A stretch of DNA of 64,000 nucleotides from positions 6,138,001 to 6,202,000 of the forward strand of contig NZ_CP030055.1 of assembly GCF_015291645.1 (NCBI RefSeq), written 5' to 3'. Position 1 is the first letter of the stretch. Each line of letters starts with the position of its first letter. Shown here piece after piece: positions 21,386 to 30,451 of this stretch. Both the position numbers and the translations under genes were made by a program. The DNA comes from Bradyrhizobium sp. CCBAU 53340 (GTDB lineage: Bacteria > Pseudomonadota > Alphaproteobacteria > Rhizobiales > Xanthobacteraceae). Under the pieces are notes generated by a model. The model searched no databases and had not been told where the DNA came from. It saw nothing but the letters and a program-made list of their open reading frames with translations.

Positions 21386-23485
21386 TCAATCCTGGATCTT
21401 CGAGAAGTCCGCCACCGCACGCGTGGCGCTGCGGATCTCGTTCAGCAGCTTCAGGCGGTTCTCGCGCACCTTGGCATCGTCGTCATTGACGCGGACCTTG
21501 TCGAAGAACGCATCGACCGGCGAACGCAACTTCGCCATCGCGCTCATCGCTGCGGCAAATTCTTCCTTGGCGACGGCGGCACTCGCTTCCGCCTTCACCT
21601 CGCCGATCGCCTTGGCCAGCGCCTTCTCCTCACCAAGACTGTAGAGCGCGGCATCCGGCGCGCCGTCGAACGTGCGCTTGTCCTTCTTCTCCTCGATCGA
21701 GAGGATGTTGCTGGCGCGCTTGGTGCCGGCGAGCAGGTTCTTGCCGTCGTCGGACTCCAGGAGCTTGCCGAGCGCATCGACGCGGCGGACGATCATCAGC
21801 AGGTCGTCCTGGCCGCCGAGTGCGAACACCGCATCGACGAGATCGTGGCGCGCGCCCTGCTCGCGCAGCTGAACTTTCAGGCGGTCAGCGAAGAAGGCAA
21901 GCAGATCGCTCGGGAGCTTCTCGGCATCCGCAGCTTTCACTGCCAGGCCGGCGAGCGCAGACGCAGCCATCTTCATCAGTGACAGACGCAGCGCGTTCTC
22001 GGCGATCAAGCGGATGACACCGAGCGCCGCACGGCGCAGCGCATACGGGTCCTTCGATCCCGTCGGCTTCTCGTCGATGGCCCAGAAGCCGACGAGTGTA
22101 TCGATCTTGTCGGCGAGCGCCACGGCAACGCTGACCGGGTCGGTCGGCACGCGATCCGCAGGCCCCTGCGGCTTGTAGTGCTCCTCGCAGGCGGCGGCGA
22201 CCGAAGCGTCCTCGCCCTGGGCCAGCGCGTAGTACCTGCCCATCAGGCCCTGCACCTCAGGGAATTCGCCGACGACTTCGGTGAGCAGATCCGCCTTGGC
22301 GAGATGCGCGGCGCGCGTGGCCTTGGCGACATCGGCACCGACCAGCGGTGCGATCCCGGCAGCCAATCGCTCGATGCGCATGATGCGCGCGGCCTGGGTG
22401 CCGAGCTTTTCGTGGAACACGATCTGCTCGAACTTCGGCAGCCGATCCTCGAGCCTGGTCTTCAGATCGGTCTCGTAGAAGAATTTCGCGTCCGACAGCC
22501 GCGCGCGGATCACGCGCTCGTTGCCGCCAATGATGGTCTTGCCGCCGTCGGTGGCCTCGATGTTGGCGACCAGGATGAACTTGCTCGCGAGCTTGCCCGT
22601 CTTGGGGTCGCGCACCACGAAACATTTCTGGTTGTTGCGGATGGTGGCGCGGATCACCTCGCCGGGCGTCTTCAAGAACTCCGGCTCGAACGAGCCCATC
22701 AGCACGACCGGCCATTCGACGAGGCCCGAGACTTCGTCGAGCAGGTTCTGGTCCTCGACGAGCTCAAAGCCTTGCGCGAAGGCAAGCTGCTTGGCGTCGG
22801 TCAGGATTGCGTCCTTGCGCCTGTCAGGATCGAGCACGACCTTGGCGTCGAGCAGCTTGGCCTCGTAATCCTCGAAGCGGCGCACCGAAATCGCCGACGG
22901 CGCCAGGAAGCGATGGCCGTAGGTGGTCTGGCCGGCCTCGATCCCGTCCACCGAGAATTTTACGACATCGGGCTCTTCGGTCTCGAGGCCGAAGGTCGCG
23001 GTGATCGCGTGCAGCGGACGCACCCAGCTCAGCGAGCCGGGCTTGCCCGAGCGTGCGCCCCAGCGCATCGATTTCGGCCAGGGGAAGGTTCTGATGATCA
23101 CGGGCAGGATTTCCGCGAGCACGTCGATCGCATCGCGGCCGGGCTTCTCGATCAACCCGATGTAGAAATCACCCTTGGGGTCGCGCTGGATCTTGGCTTC
23201 GTCCAGCGATTTCAGGCCGGTCGCTTTCAGAAAGCCTTGCACGGCCGCATCCGGCGCGCCGACTTTCGGGCCACGGCGTTCGGTCTTCAGATCAGGCTGG
23301 CGCGCGGGAATGCCGTGCACAGTCAGCGCAAGACGGCGCGGCGTCGCGAAGGCTTTCGCGCCCTCATAGACCAGGCCTTCGGCGACGAGCTTGTCGGTGA
23401 CCAGGCGGCGCAGATCGTCGGCCGCCTTGGCCTGCATGCGCGCGGGGATCTCTTCCGAGAACAGTTCAAGCAAAAGATCGGGCAT
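21386..23485 (-). CDS. glyS: glycine--tRNA ligase beta subunit
   Basis: A 699-residue beta subunit of the tetrameric alpha2beta2 glycyl-tRNA synthetase. It begins [18 protein letters not shown], the family hallmark, and contains [20 protein letters not shown] and [18 protein letters not shown]. The C-terminal DALRG-type anticodon-binding region follows ([15 protein letters not shown], then a domain ending near [18 protein letters not shown]). The beta subunit binds tRNA and edits; the alpha subunit carries the class II active site. The start codon overlaps the glyQ stop by one base (TGATG), so translation is probably coupled for stoichiometry. Confidence 0.97.
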   Translation of the reverse strand: MPDLLLELFSEEIPARMQAKAADDLRRLVTDKLVAEGLVYEGAKAFATPRRLALTVHGIPARQPDLKTERRGPKVGAPDAAVQGFLKATGLKSLDEAKIQRDPKGDFYIGLIEKPGRDAIDVLAEILPVIIRTFPWPKSMRWGARSGKPGSLSWVRPLHAITATFGLETEEPDVVKFSVDGIEAGQTTYGHRFLAPSAISVRRFEDYEAKLLDAKVVLDPDRRKDAILTDAKQLAFAQGFELVEDQNLLDEVSGLVEWPVVLMGSFEPEFLKTPGEVIRATIRNNQKCFVVRDPKTGKLASKFILVANIEATDGGKTIIGGNERVIRARLSDAKFFYETDLKTRLEDRLPKFEQIVFHEKLGTQAARIMRIERLAAGIAPLVGADVAKATRAAHLAKADLLTEVVGEFPEVQGLMGRYYALAQGEDASVAAACEEHYKPQGPADRVPTDPVSVAVALADKIDTLVGFWAIDEKPTGSKDPYALRRAALGVIRLIAENALRLSLMKMAASALAGLAVKAADAEKLPSDLLAFFADRLKVQLREQGARHDLVDAVFALGGQDDLLMIVRRVDALGKLLESDDGKNLLAGTKRASNILSIEEKKDKRTFDGAPDAALYSLGEEKALAKAIGEVKAEASAAVAKEEFAAAMSAMAKLRSPVDAFFDKVRVNDDDAKVRENRLKLLNEIRSATRAVADFSKIQD

Positions 23486-24417
23486 CAGGCCACTCCGCCC
23501 GCTTCAGTATGGGTCCAGGCTTCGCCACAGGCCTTGGCCAGCTCGCGCACGCGAAGAATGTAGCTCTGTCGCTCGGTCACGGAGATCACGCCGCGCGCGT
23601 CGAGCAGGTTGAAAACGTGGCTCGCCTTGATGCACTGATCATAGGCGGGAAGCGCCATCAGGTGCTCCTTGCGGTTACCTTCGCGCCAGCCGGATTCGAG
23701 ATATTTCCGGCAAGCGGCTTCCGCCATCTTGAACTGCTCGAACAGCATCGCGGTGTCGGCGATCTCGAAATTGTGCCGCGAATATTCGCGCTCGGCCTGC
23801 AGGAAGACGTCGCCATAGGTGACCTTCTGGTCACCGTCGCGGCCATTGAAGTTGAGATCGTAGACGCGGTCGACACCCTGCACATACATCGCGAGGCGCT
23901 CGAGCCCGTAGGTGAGCTCGCCCGCAACAGGCGCGCATTCGAAGCCGGCGACCTGCTGGAAGTAAGTGAACTGGCTCACTTCCATGCCGTCGCACCAGCA
24001 CTCCCAGCCGAGACCCCAGGCACCCAGCGTCGGGCTCTCCCAATCGTCCTCGACGAAGCGGATGTCATGAACGGCGGAATCGATGCCGATCGCGGCGAGC
24101 GACTTCAGGTACAGGTCCTGAAGGTTCGGCGGCGACGGCTTCATGATCACCTGGAACTGGTAGTAGTGCTGCATCCGGTTCGGGTTCTCGCCGTAGCGGC
24201 CGTCCTTGGGCCGGCGCGAGGGCTGCACATAGGCCGCGTTCCAGGGCTTCGGGCCGAGCGCGCGTAGCGTGGTCGCCGGATGGAAGGTACCCGCACCCAT
24301 TTCCATGTCGTAGGGCTGCAGGATCACGCAGCCCTGCTCGGCCCAGAACCGCTGGAGCGCGAGGATGAAGCCCTGGAACGAGCGTTCCGGGCGCATATGG
24401 TCGGGCAAGGAATCCAT
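23485..24417 (-). CDS. glyQ: glycine--tRNA ligase alpha subunit
   Basis: A 310-residue alpha subunit. The sequence [23 protein letters not shown] leads into [24 protein letters not shown], the class II catalytic core, with [23 protein letters not shown] (motif 2 region) and the [21 protein letters not shown] segment (motif 3 region). The start is taken at 24417 (MDSLPDHM); the open frame extends to 24486 with residues not seen in the family. First gene of glyQ-glyS. A dispersed inverted repeat lies about 110 bp upstream. Confidence 0.96.
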   Translation of the reverse strand: MDSLPDHMRPERSFQGFILALQRFWAEQGCVILQPYDMEMGAGTFHPATTLRALGPKPWNAAYVQPSRRPKDGRYGENPNRMQHYYQFQVIMKPSPPNLQDLYLKSLAAIGIDSAVHDIRFVEDDWESPTLGAWGLGWECWCDGMEVSQFTYFQQVAGFECAPVAGELTYGLERLAMYVQGVDRVYDLNFNGRDGDQKVTYGDVFLQAEREYSRHNFEIADTAMLFEQFKMAEAACRKYLESGWREGNRKEHLMALPAYDQCIKASHVFNLLDARGVISVTERQSYILRVRELAKACGEAWTHTEAGGVA

Positions 24418-24524
24418 CGTCAGATCAGGCTCTCGCGGGGGGTTTGAATCGCGCGGGACCGTATCGACGGCGGGGATGGGAATCAAGGCAAAGGGGGCGG
24501 ATTCGGGCCGATCCTGGCAGAAGG

Positions 24525-24624
24525 CCGTAGGGTGGGCAAAGGCGCCCTTGCGCCGTGCCCACCATCTTTCCGGGACTTTCCGATGCTGGTGGGGTGGGCA
24601 CGCTTCGCTTTGCCCACCCTACGG
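24525..24624. repeat. dispersed inverted repeat, family A copy 1
   Basis: Exactly 100 bp with 17-bp ends CCGTAGGGTGGGCAAAG and CTTTGCCCACCCTACGG that are perfect inverted copies. An inner GTGCCCACC...GGTGGGGTGGGCAC pair gives a nested cruciform. Related copies are at 52971-53060 and 55548-55636. No coding capacity. Confidence 0.85.
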
Positions 24625-24630
24625 CACCTG

Positions 24631-24822
24631 TTACCCCGGCCTATACGCTCCGGTCACGGGGTCACGCTTCAGCGTCTGGATATTCCCCATATGGGCGGCC
24701 TCGGCGACGCGCGACAGGCGCATCTCCTCGAGCTCCTCGTTGATCCTGAGTGCGGTCTTGTAGGCCCAGCGGACCACGGCAAGCCCGCCCAGGACGCCCG
24801 CGAATGCGACGAACGGCGGCAT
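24631..24822 (-). CDS. small hypothetical membrane-anchored protein
   Basis: A 63-residue protein. One N-terminal membrane helix (FVAFAGVLGGLAVVRWAY) leads into a charged coiled segment (RINEELEEMRLSRVAEAAHMG) and an end NIQTLKRDPVTGAYRPG. The LKRDPVTGAYRP tail is of a kind I associate with a short conserved Bradyrhizobium family; function unknown. It sits in the conserved neighbourhood of an S49 peptidase and glyQS. The stop is 7 bp from the family A repeat. Confidence 0.7.
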   Translation of the reverse strand: MPPFVAFAGVLGGLAVVRWAYKTALRINEELEEMRLSRVAEAAHMGNIQTLKRDPVTGAYRPG

Positions 24823-24928
24823 CGGTCGATCCTTGTGTAGTGCTCTCAGCCCCCACGCGCATATTCGCGCAGTCCGGGCTGCGCCGCAATTGGCTCGGCA
24901 CGGACCAAATGGCGCGGGAAGACTGAAC

Positions 24929-25837
24929 CTAGAACCCGAATTTCGCCCAAATCGCCCGTGTCTCGACCGCCGAGATCAGCTCATCCGGCAACCCGGCCAT
25001 TGATTCCATGGCCGAAAGCTGACCCGCGCCGGGCGATTTCCGCCCGAGCAGGCTGGACAGCAGCCCGGTCGGCTGTGCGATCACGGGGGTGAGAACCTTC
25101 TCACCATAACGGGCACGAAGAGTTGAGCGGAGATCGCCGATGCCATCGGCGAGCCCAAGCGCGATCGAGGTCTCGCCGGCCCAGTACTCGCCGGTGAACA
25201 GGGTGTCGTCGGCGCCCTTCAGCCTGGTACCGCGGCTCTCCTTCACCAGCGCGATGAAGATCTGGTGGATCTCGCGCTGAAGTGCCTTCAGCTTGGCGAC
25301 GTCATCAGGATTTTCGGGCAGGAACGGATCGAGCATCGCCTTGTGGGCGCCGGCCGTGTAGAGGCGCCGCTCGATGCCGAGCCGCTTGATCGCCTCCTGG
25401 AAACCGAAGCTGCCGCCGACCACACCGATCGAACCGAGGATCGAGCATGGATCGCAGAAAATCTCGTCGCCCGCGCAGGCGATCATGTAGCCGCCGGAGG
25501 CCGCGACGTCCTCGACGAACACCAGCACGGGCAGCTTCTTCTCCGTCGCGAGCTGCTTGATGCGCAGATAGATCTGGCGCGACTGCACCGGCGATCCGCC
25601 GGGCGAATTAATCACCAGCGCGACCGCCTTGGCGTGCCGGTATGAAAACGCCCGCTCCAGCACGCGGGCGACGCCCGCCAGCGTCATGCCCGGACGCAGC
25701 GGCGTCACCGCGCCGATGACACCTGACAGTCGCACCACCGGCACCACCGCGGCACCGGGGCGGAAGCGCGCCGGCAGATATTGCATGAGCTTGTCGGCCA
25801 GGCCGGAATTCTCGCGATCGTTTAATTGTTCGGCCAT
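24929..25837 (-). CDS. S49 family serine peptidase (SppA/SohB-like)
   Basis: A 302-residue protease of the signal-peptide-peptidase A class. The predicted catalytic Ser114 lies in EDVAASGGYMIACAGDEI and the general-base Lys166 in TAGAHKAMLDPF, about 50 residues apart as in SppA. Other marks are LVINSPGGSPVQSRQI and GSIGVVGGSFGF. It is the short, single-domain form. No clear N-terminal membrane helix is visible, so it may be peripheral or cytoplasmic. These enzymes degrade cleaved signal peptides or membrane-protein fragments. The start at 25837 faces the small membrane protein at 25951 across a 113-bp divergent region. Confidence 0.93.
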   Translation of the reverse strand: MAEQLNDRENSGLADKLMQYLPARFRPGAAVVPVVRLSGVIGAVTPLRPGMTLAGVARVLERAFSYRHAKAVALVINSPGGSPVQSRQIYLRIKQLATEKKLPVLVFVEDVAASGGYMIACAGDEIFCDPCSILGSIGVVGGSFGFQEAIKRLGIERRLYTAGAHKAMLDPFLPENPDDVAKLKALQREIHQIFIALVKESRGTRLKGADDTLFTGEYWAGETSIALGLADGIGDLRSTLRARYGEKVLTPVIAQPTGLLSSLLGRKSPGAGQLSAMESMAGLPDELISAVETRAIWAKFGF

Positions 25838-25950
25838 GCCGTCACCTCTGGTTAACCTTTATTTATCACGCGACTGTCATTGCTGGTGCCTGGAACGTGT
25901 TTTGCAGAATGCCCGTTGGGAAGCTGCAATGAGGCAGCGGAGGAAACGAC

Positions 25951-26049
25951 ATGAAGATCTATCTGCTGTTGATGCTGATGGGCGCGCTTTTTACGGCGAT
26001 TCGCTTTACGTCCCAGCCAGAACAGCAGTCGGAATCGCTTCCCCAGTAA
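25951..26049 (+). CDS. 32-residue membrane microprotein
   Basis: An open frame of 32 codons with a strong ribosome binding site (GGAGGAAA six bases before the ATG). It encodes MKIYLLLMLMGALFTAIRF as one hydrophobic helix, followed by a polar tail rich in Gln/Glu/Ser. It ends 5 bp before the convergent TrmN6-like gene. The combination of a good Shine-Dalgarno sequence, a clean transmembrane helix and a polar tail argues for a real gene. Function unknown; single-helix microproteins often modulate membrane complexes, but nothing here shows a partner. Confidence 0.6.
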   Translation: MKIYLLLMLMGALFTAIRFTSQPEQQSESLPQ

Positions 26050-26053
26050 GCCG

Positions 26054-26821
26054 TCACGGCTCCGCCAGCGGCAAGACCGCTCTCCCTTCCAGAATATTCC
26101 GCACCTCTTTTTTGGGCACGCGTGACTCATTATTGAGCATGAGGCCCGGGAGTAATCGCGTCGGCGCCCGTCCGCCCTTGACCGCGCGCACCAGCACGCG
26201 GATCGCAGGACGTCCCGCTTCACCATGAACCGGCAGGATCGACACGCTGCCGAAGCCGCGTGACAGCGCTGCCAAGACGTCCGCGATGCCATCCGCACGC
26301 CAGATCAGCGTGAGCGCACCGTTCGATCGAAGGATACGCCGCGCTGCATGCACCCACGCATGCAGCGTCTCCCCGGTCGCAACATGGGCGGTGTGCCGGG
26401 CCTGATCCGGCGAGCCACGATGTCGTGCGGGATCGTTAAAGGGCGGGTTCATCACCACACAATCCACGCTGTCGGGCATGAGCCCATGTGCCGCGAAAGC
26501 CTGTGCATCATCAGTGACGTCGAGCACGATCACATCAGCGGCAATCGCGTTCGTGGCGGCATTGCCGCGCGCGAGTTCGGCCAGTTCCGGATCAATCTCG
26601 ACGAGGCAGAGATCGATCCCGGCCACGCGCCGGGCCAGCGCCAGCCCGGCCGTGCCGATGCCGGCGCCGAAATCGACCACACGGTCGCCTTCGCGGGCCT
26701 CGGTCGCCGCCGCGAGCAGGATGGCGTCGTGACCGGCGCGGTGGCCGGATCGCTTCTGCTTCAGCAGCAGCTGCCCGCCGAGAAAGGCGTCCTCGGTGAG
26801 ATCTGTGACGACGTCAATCAT
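26054..26821 (-). CDS. SAM-dependent methyltransferase, TrmN6-like
   Basis: A 255-residue class I methyltransferase. The SAM motif is VVDFGAGIGTAGLALARRV, and the catalytic motif NPPFNDP is that of N6-adenine methyltransferases acting on RNA or DNA. The start KQKRSGHRAGHDAILLAAA is that of the tRNA1(Val) A37 N6-methyltransferase (YfiC/TrmN6) group. The likely role is tRNA A37 methylation, inferred from family. Its ATG lies within the end of the DUF2007 gene (8-base overlap), which implies co-translation. Confidence 0.85.
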   Translation of the reverse strand: MIDVVTDLTEDAFLGGQLLLKQKRSGHRAGHDAILLAAATEAREGDRVVDFGAGIGTAGLALARRVAGIDLCLVEIDPELAELARGNAATNAIAADVIVLDVTDDAQAFAAHGLMPDSVDCVVMNPPFNDPARHRGSPDQARHTAHVATGETLHAWVHAARRILRSNGALTLIWRADGIADVLAALSRGFGSVSILPVHGEAGRPAIRVLVRAVKGGRAPTRLLPGLMLNNESRVPKKEVRNILEGRAVLPLAEP

Positions 26822-27041
26822 CGCCGCGCAGTTCGTGGCTCAGCCCGGCCTCGGTCAGGAGCGCCCTCGCCTCGATGGCATCGTCCTCATGGACCAGGAT
26901 CCGTCGCGGCAGGACGCCGAGCGAGCCCTCGATGACGCTCATGTTCTGGTCCAGCACCAGATGATGGATGTTGGCGCCGTCGAGCAGCGCGCCGATCGCA
27001 GACACCAGCACGATATCGTTGGTCCGAACCAGTTCTCGCAA
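26814..27041 (-). CDS. DUF2007 family protein
   Basis: A 75-residue protein beginning LRELVRTNDIVLVSAIGALL, with IHHLVLDQNMSVIEGSLGVLPRRILVHEDD. This is the pattern of DUF2007, a small alpha/beta domain often called a putative signal transducer. The start is read as the TTG at 27041: AGGAGG lies six bases before it, and the longer frame from 27107 would place the coding sequence across that Shine-Dalgarno sequence. It overlaps the methyltransferase by 8 bases and is divergent from the polyprenyl synthase gene. Confidence 0.8.
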   Translation of the reverse strand: MRELVRTNDIVLVSAIGALLDGANIHHLVLDQNMSVIEGSLGVLPRRILVHEDDAIEARALLTEAGLSHELRGDD

Positions 27042-27172
27042 AACGAGCCTCCTGCCTGAACGGGGGTGAGCGGCAAATGTCAATGGTTCCACAGGCCCTT
27101 GCCGCATCCCCTTCCAGTTTCTATTGTCTTTCCGTCAGAATAGCCCCTCCGGGGCAAATGTTGGAGACCGGC

Positions 27173-28180
27173 GTGGCCGTCATCGTACCTTTCGAAACTC
27201 CCGGCGCGTCGATCGAAGAGCTGGTTGCCCTTGTCGCCCCTGACATGGAGCGCGTCAACGCCACGATCCTGTCGCGGACCGGGTCTGACGTGACCATGAT
27301 CCCGGAGGTGGCCAACCACCTGATCTCCTCCGGTGGTAAGCGGCTGAGGCCGATGCTGACGCTCGCCATGGCCAATCTCGCCGGCTACACCGGCGACGGC
27401 CATATCAAGCTCGCCGCCTCCGTCGAGTTCATGCACACCGCCACCCTCCTTCACGACGACGTCGTCGACGAGAGCGAGATGCGCCGCGGCAAGCTCTCGG
27501 CGCGCATGCTCTGGGGCAACGAGGCGAGCGTGCTGGTCGGCGACTTCCTGCTCGGCCAGGCGTTCCGCATGATGGTCGAGGTCGGCTCGCTCCGCGCGCT
27601 CGACATCCTCTCCGCGGCCGCCGCCACCATCGCCGAAGGCGAGGTGATGCAGCTTGCCGCCGCCAAGAACACCGCGACCACCGAGGACGAATATCTTGCC
27701 GTGATCCGCGGCAAGACCGCCGAGCTGTTCGCCGCCGCCTGCGAGGTCGGCCCCGTCATCGCCAACCGCCCCAAGGCCGAGCAGACCGCCTGTCGCTCCG
27801 TCGGCATGAATCTCGGCATCGCCTTCCAGCTCGTCGACGACGTGCTCGACTATGGCGGCAAGAGTGCCAAGCTCGGCAAGAACACCGGCGACGACTTTCG
27901 CGAGGGCAAGATCACGCTTCCGGTGGTGCTCGCCTTCCGCCGCGGCAACGACACCGAGCGCGCCTTCTGGATCAAGGCGCTGGAGCGCGGCGAGATCGGC
28001 GATGCCGACCTCGACCATGCCATCGGCCTGATGAACAAGCACCGCGCACTCGAGGACACGCTCAGCCGCGCCCAGCACTACGGCGCCATGGCGGTCGACG
28101 CGCTGGCGCTGTTCCCGTCCTCGCCGATGAAGAGCGCGCTGGAGCAGGTGGTGGCGTTCTGCCTGGCAAGGTCGCACTGA
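27173..28180 (+). CDS. long-chain polyprenyl diphosphate synthase (IspB-like)
   Basis: A 335-residue trans-prenyltransferase that extends farnesyl diphosphate with isopentenyl diphosphate to make the ubiquinone side chain (solanesyl/decaprenyl length in alphaproteobacteria; exact length not determinable here). Both aspartate-rich motifs are present: LLHDDVVDESEMRRG and QLVDDVLDYGG, and GGKRLRPML binds IPP. The start is taken as the GTG at 27173, with GGAG six bases before. An ATG at 27158 and an open frame to 27077 are alternatives. Confidence 0.92.
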   Translation: MAVIVPFETPGASIEELVALVAPDMERVNATILSRTGSDVTMIPEVANHLISSGGKRLRPMLTLAMANLAGYTGDGHIKLAASVEFMHTATLLHDDVVDESEMRRGKLSARMLWGNEASVLVGDFLLGQAFRMMVEVGSLRALDILSAAAATIAEGEVMQLAAAKNTATTEDEYLAVIRGKTAELFAAACEVGPVIANRPKAEQTACRSVGMNLGIAFQLVDDVLDYGGKSAKLGKNTGDDFREGKITLPVVLAFRRGNDTERAFWIKALERGEIGDADLDHAIGLMNKHRALEDTLSRAQHYGAMAVDALALFPSSPMKSALEQVVAFCLARSH

Positions 28181-28222
28181 GCGCGACGACCGGCTTTCCG
28201 ATTTCCCAGCGATTGTTGGCCC

Positions 28223-28379
28223 CGTCATCCTGAGGTGCGAGTGGCGCGATGCAAAGCATCGCGCCGGGAGCCTCGAAGGATGCACGGCCCAGATGCAGCC
28301 GGGCCGTCGCCCTTCGAGGCTCGCCGAACAGGCGAGCACCTCCAGCGACAACGGCTTCGCCGTTGTGCGGGGGTGACGG
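28223..28379. repeat. dispersed repeat, family C copy 2
   Basis: About 157 bp beginning CGTCATCCTGAGGTGCGAG and ending GGGTGACGG. Shares CCTCGAAGGATG and GCAGCCGGGCCGTCGCCCTTCGAG with 17114-17237 in the opposite orientation. Carries extra short hairpins (CGCGATGCAAAGCATCGCG and CAACGGCTTCGCCGTTG) absent from the other copy. Confidence 0.75.
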
Positions 28380-28408
28380 CGATAGCTTTGAGCACGCTGC
28401 TCCCACAC

Positions 28409-28488
28409 CGTCATTGCGAGCGCAGCGAAGCAATCCAGAATCCCTCCGCGGAAACAGTCTGGATTGCTTCGCTGCGCTCGCAATGACG
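28409..28488. repeat. perfect inverted repeat, family B copy 1
   Basis: 80 bp consisting of two perfect 31-bp inverted arms (28409-28439 and 28458-28488; outer ends CGTCATTGCGAG, inner ends CAATCCAGA) around an 18-base spacer. A second, degenerate copy is at 38743-38829. Confidence 0.9.
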
Positions 28489-28590
28489 GAGCAAGGGGCG
28501 CGAGCACCGTCATAAACTCACGTCCAGACCTCAGCCACTGCTTCGAAGTCTCGTGGCTCCCCTCCGCGGCCACGACATTTCCGATAGTAA

Positions 28591-28605
28591 CTTGCATTTT
28601 GAAAG
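28591..28605. promoter_or_regulatory. possible HxlR operator
   Basis: The partial palindrome CTTGCATTTTGAAAG lies 23-37 bp before the HxlR start, within GTAACTTGCATTTTGAAAGC. HxlR regulators commonly bind short dyads at their own promoters. The match is short and could be chance. Confidence 0.3.
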
Positions 28606-28627
28606 CCACTCCCCTACCTTCCTCGCC

Positions 28628-29143
28628 ATGCAGCCCAAATCCCCCTCCATCCTGGAATGCCCGGTCGGCCGTGCCGTGGAGACGGTCGGCGAGTGGTGGA
28701 GCATCCTGATCCTGCGGGACGCGCTTCAAGGCTCGACGCGGTTCGACGAGTTCGAGCGCAATCTCGGCATCGCGCCGAATATCCTGTCGCGTCGCGTCGC
28801 CCATCTCACCAAGACGGGCATGTTCGTCCGCCGCCGCTATCATGAGCGGCCACCGCGTTACGAATATGTGCTGACGGACAAGGCGCGGGACTTCTTCCCC
28901 GTGATCGCGACGCTGCTCGCCTGGGGCAACAGGCATCTGGCGCCGAAGGGCGAATCCATTCTGCTGGCGAGCCGGGACGAGCGTCGGCCGCTCGAACCGG
29001 TCGTGGTCGACGCTGCCGACAGGCAACCGATCACGCTGGCCAATGCGGTCGTGATCGCAGGTCCTGCCGCGAGCCGCCTGATGCGGCGGCGGCTCACCTC
29101 GCTCAAAGCCATGAACCCGGCGATCGCGCCGACTGGAGACTGA
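28628..29143 (+). CDS. HxlR family transcriptional regulator
   Basis: A 171-residue regulator. The sequence CPVGRAVETVGEWWSILILRDALQG leads into the winged helix (FDEFERNLGIAPNILSRRVAHLTKTGMFVRRRYHERPPRYEYVLT split here only for length), the HxlR DNA-binding domain with the leading Cys often used for redox or electrophile sensing. The C-terminal 60 residues are an extension beyond the usual 110-120-residue family. The start at 28628 gives the canonical N-terminus; the frame is open to 28553. One base separates its stop from the fabF start, so the two form a coupled pair. Confidence 0.9.
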   Translation: MQPKSPSILECPVGRAVETVGEWWSILILRDALQGSTRFDEFERNLGIAPNILSRRVAHLTKTGMFVRRRYHERPPRYEYVLTDKARDFFPVIATLLAWGNRHLAPKGESILLASRDERRPLEPVVVDAADRQPITLANAVVIAGPAASRLMRRRLTSLKAMNPAIAPTGD

Positions 29144-29144
29144 C

Positions 29145-30407
29145 ATGCGTCGTATCGTCGTGACGGGCATGGGCGCGGTGTCGCCGCTCGGCTGCGGTGT
29201 CGAGATATCCTGGCGCCGGCTGCTCGCCGGTCAAAGCGGACTGCGCCCACTGCCGGAATGGTCGCAGGCGCTGCCTGCGCGCATTGCCGGTCTCGTGCCC
29301 GACAAGGCCGACGATGCGGACGGCGGCTTCGATCCGTCCGAGGCCGCCGCGCCGAAAGACCAGCGCAAGATGGACCGCTTCATTCTGTTCGCGCTGCTCG
29401 CCGCCGCAGAGGCGGTCGCGCAGGCCAAATGGGCGCCGCAGGATGCATCTGCGCTGGAGCGAACCGCGACGATCATCGCCTCCGGCGTCGGTGGTTTTCC
29501 GGCGATGGCGGAGGCTGTACGCATCACCGAACAGCGCGGCCCGCGCCGGCTGTCGCCGTTCACGATCCCCTCTTTCCTCGCCAACCTCGCCGCCGGCCAT
29601 GTCTCGATCAAATACGGCTACAAGGGCGCGCTGGGCACACCGGTCACGGCGTGCGCCGCCGGCGTCCAGGCGATCGGCGATGCCGCACGCATGATCCGCG
29701 CGGGCGAAGCCGATGTCGCGATCTGCGGCGGGGCGGAAGCCTGCATCGACATCGTCAGTCTCGGCGGCTTTGCCGCGGCCCGCGCACTGTCGAGCGGATT
29801 CAACGACGAGCCCGCCCGCGCCTCGCGTCCGTTCGATCGCGACCGCGACGGCTTCGTCATGGGCGAAGGCGCCGGCATTCTGGTTGTCGAGGAACTGGAA
29901 CATGCGCTGGCGCGAGGCGCGGCGCCGATTGCCGAGATCGTCGGCTACGGCACGACGGCGGACGCCTATCACATGACATCAGGTCCGCCGGACGGCGAAG
30001 GCGCCCGCCGCGCCATGGAGATCGCGCTGCGGCAGGCAAAGCTTGCGCCCGCGGATCTGCAGCACCTGAATGCGCATGCGACCTCGACACCCGCCGGCGA
30101 CGAGAGCGAGCTCGGCGCGATCGGCGCGCTGTTCGGCCGCAACCGCGGTATCGCCGTGAGCGCGACCAAATCGGCCACCGGCCATCTGCTCGGCGCCGCC
30201 GGTGGCCTCGAGGCAATCTTCACCATCCTCGCATTGCGCGACCAGGTCGCGCCGCCGACGCTCAATCTGGACAATCCCGACGCGAACGCTGACGGCATCG
30301 ACATCGTCGCGGGCAGCGCGCGGCCGATGCCGATGCTCAACGCCATCTCCAACGGCTTTGGCTTCGGCGGCGTGAATGCCAGCGTGATCTTCCGCCGCAT
30401 GGTCTAG
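29145..30407 (+). CDS. beta-ketoacyl-ACP synthase II (FabF-like)
   Basis: A 420-residue condensing enzyme. The catalytic triad is complete: Cys170 (PVTACAAGVQAIG), His301 (LNAHATSTPAGD) and His337 (SATGHLLGAAGG), the KAS I/II arrangement. RRIVVTGMGAVSPLGCG starts it and GFGFGGVNASVIF ends it. Because it follows an HxlR regulator rather than acpP, it is probably a second, regulated FabF paralogue and not the housekeeping one. The role could be unsaturated or specialised acyl chains; this is inference. No acyl carrier protein gene is adjacent. Confidence 0.9.
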   Translation: MRRIVVTGMGAVSPLGCGVEISWRRLLAGQSGLRPLPEWSQALPARIAGLVPDKADDADGGFDPSEAAAPKDQRKMDRFILFALLAAAEAVAQAKWAPQDASALERTATIIASGVGGFPAMAEAVRITEQRGPRRLSPFTIPSFLANLAAGHVSIKYGYKGALGTPVTACAAGVQAIGDAARMIRAGEADVAICGGAEACIDIVSLGGFAAARALSSGFNDEPARASRPFDRDRDGFVMGEGAGILVVEELEHALARGAAPIAEIVGYGTTADAYHMTSGPPDGEGARRAMEIALRQAKLAPADLQHLNAHATSTPAGDESELGAIGALFGRNRGIAVSATKSATGHLLGAAGGLEAIFTILALRDQVAPPTLNLDNPDANADGIDIVAGSARPMPMLNAISNGFGFGGVNASVIFRRMV

Positions 30408-30451
30408 GTACAAGGGCTTGCAATCGCGCCTAGCATCGCTACCAAAGCAGG

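Larger units (their letters stand above)
28181..28627. other. repeat-rich intergenic region upstream of the HxlR gene
   Basis: 447 bp without a gene. It holds one family C copy (28223-28379) and one family B copy (28409-28488). The last 100 bp are the HxlR-fabF promoter region, with a CTTGCATTTTGAAAG partial palindrome at 28591-28605. Confidence 0.65.

Noticed and set aside
25852..25866. TTAA-N7-TTAT resembling a CtrA site between the S49 protease and microprotein genes
   Set aside because: One mismatch in an A/T-rich promoter; no link of these genes to the cell cycle. Weaker case than at ccrM.
27080..29170. 696-residue open frame on the minus strand
   Set aside because: Antisense to the polyprenyl synthase and HxlR genes and crosses two repeats; no recognisable domain.
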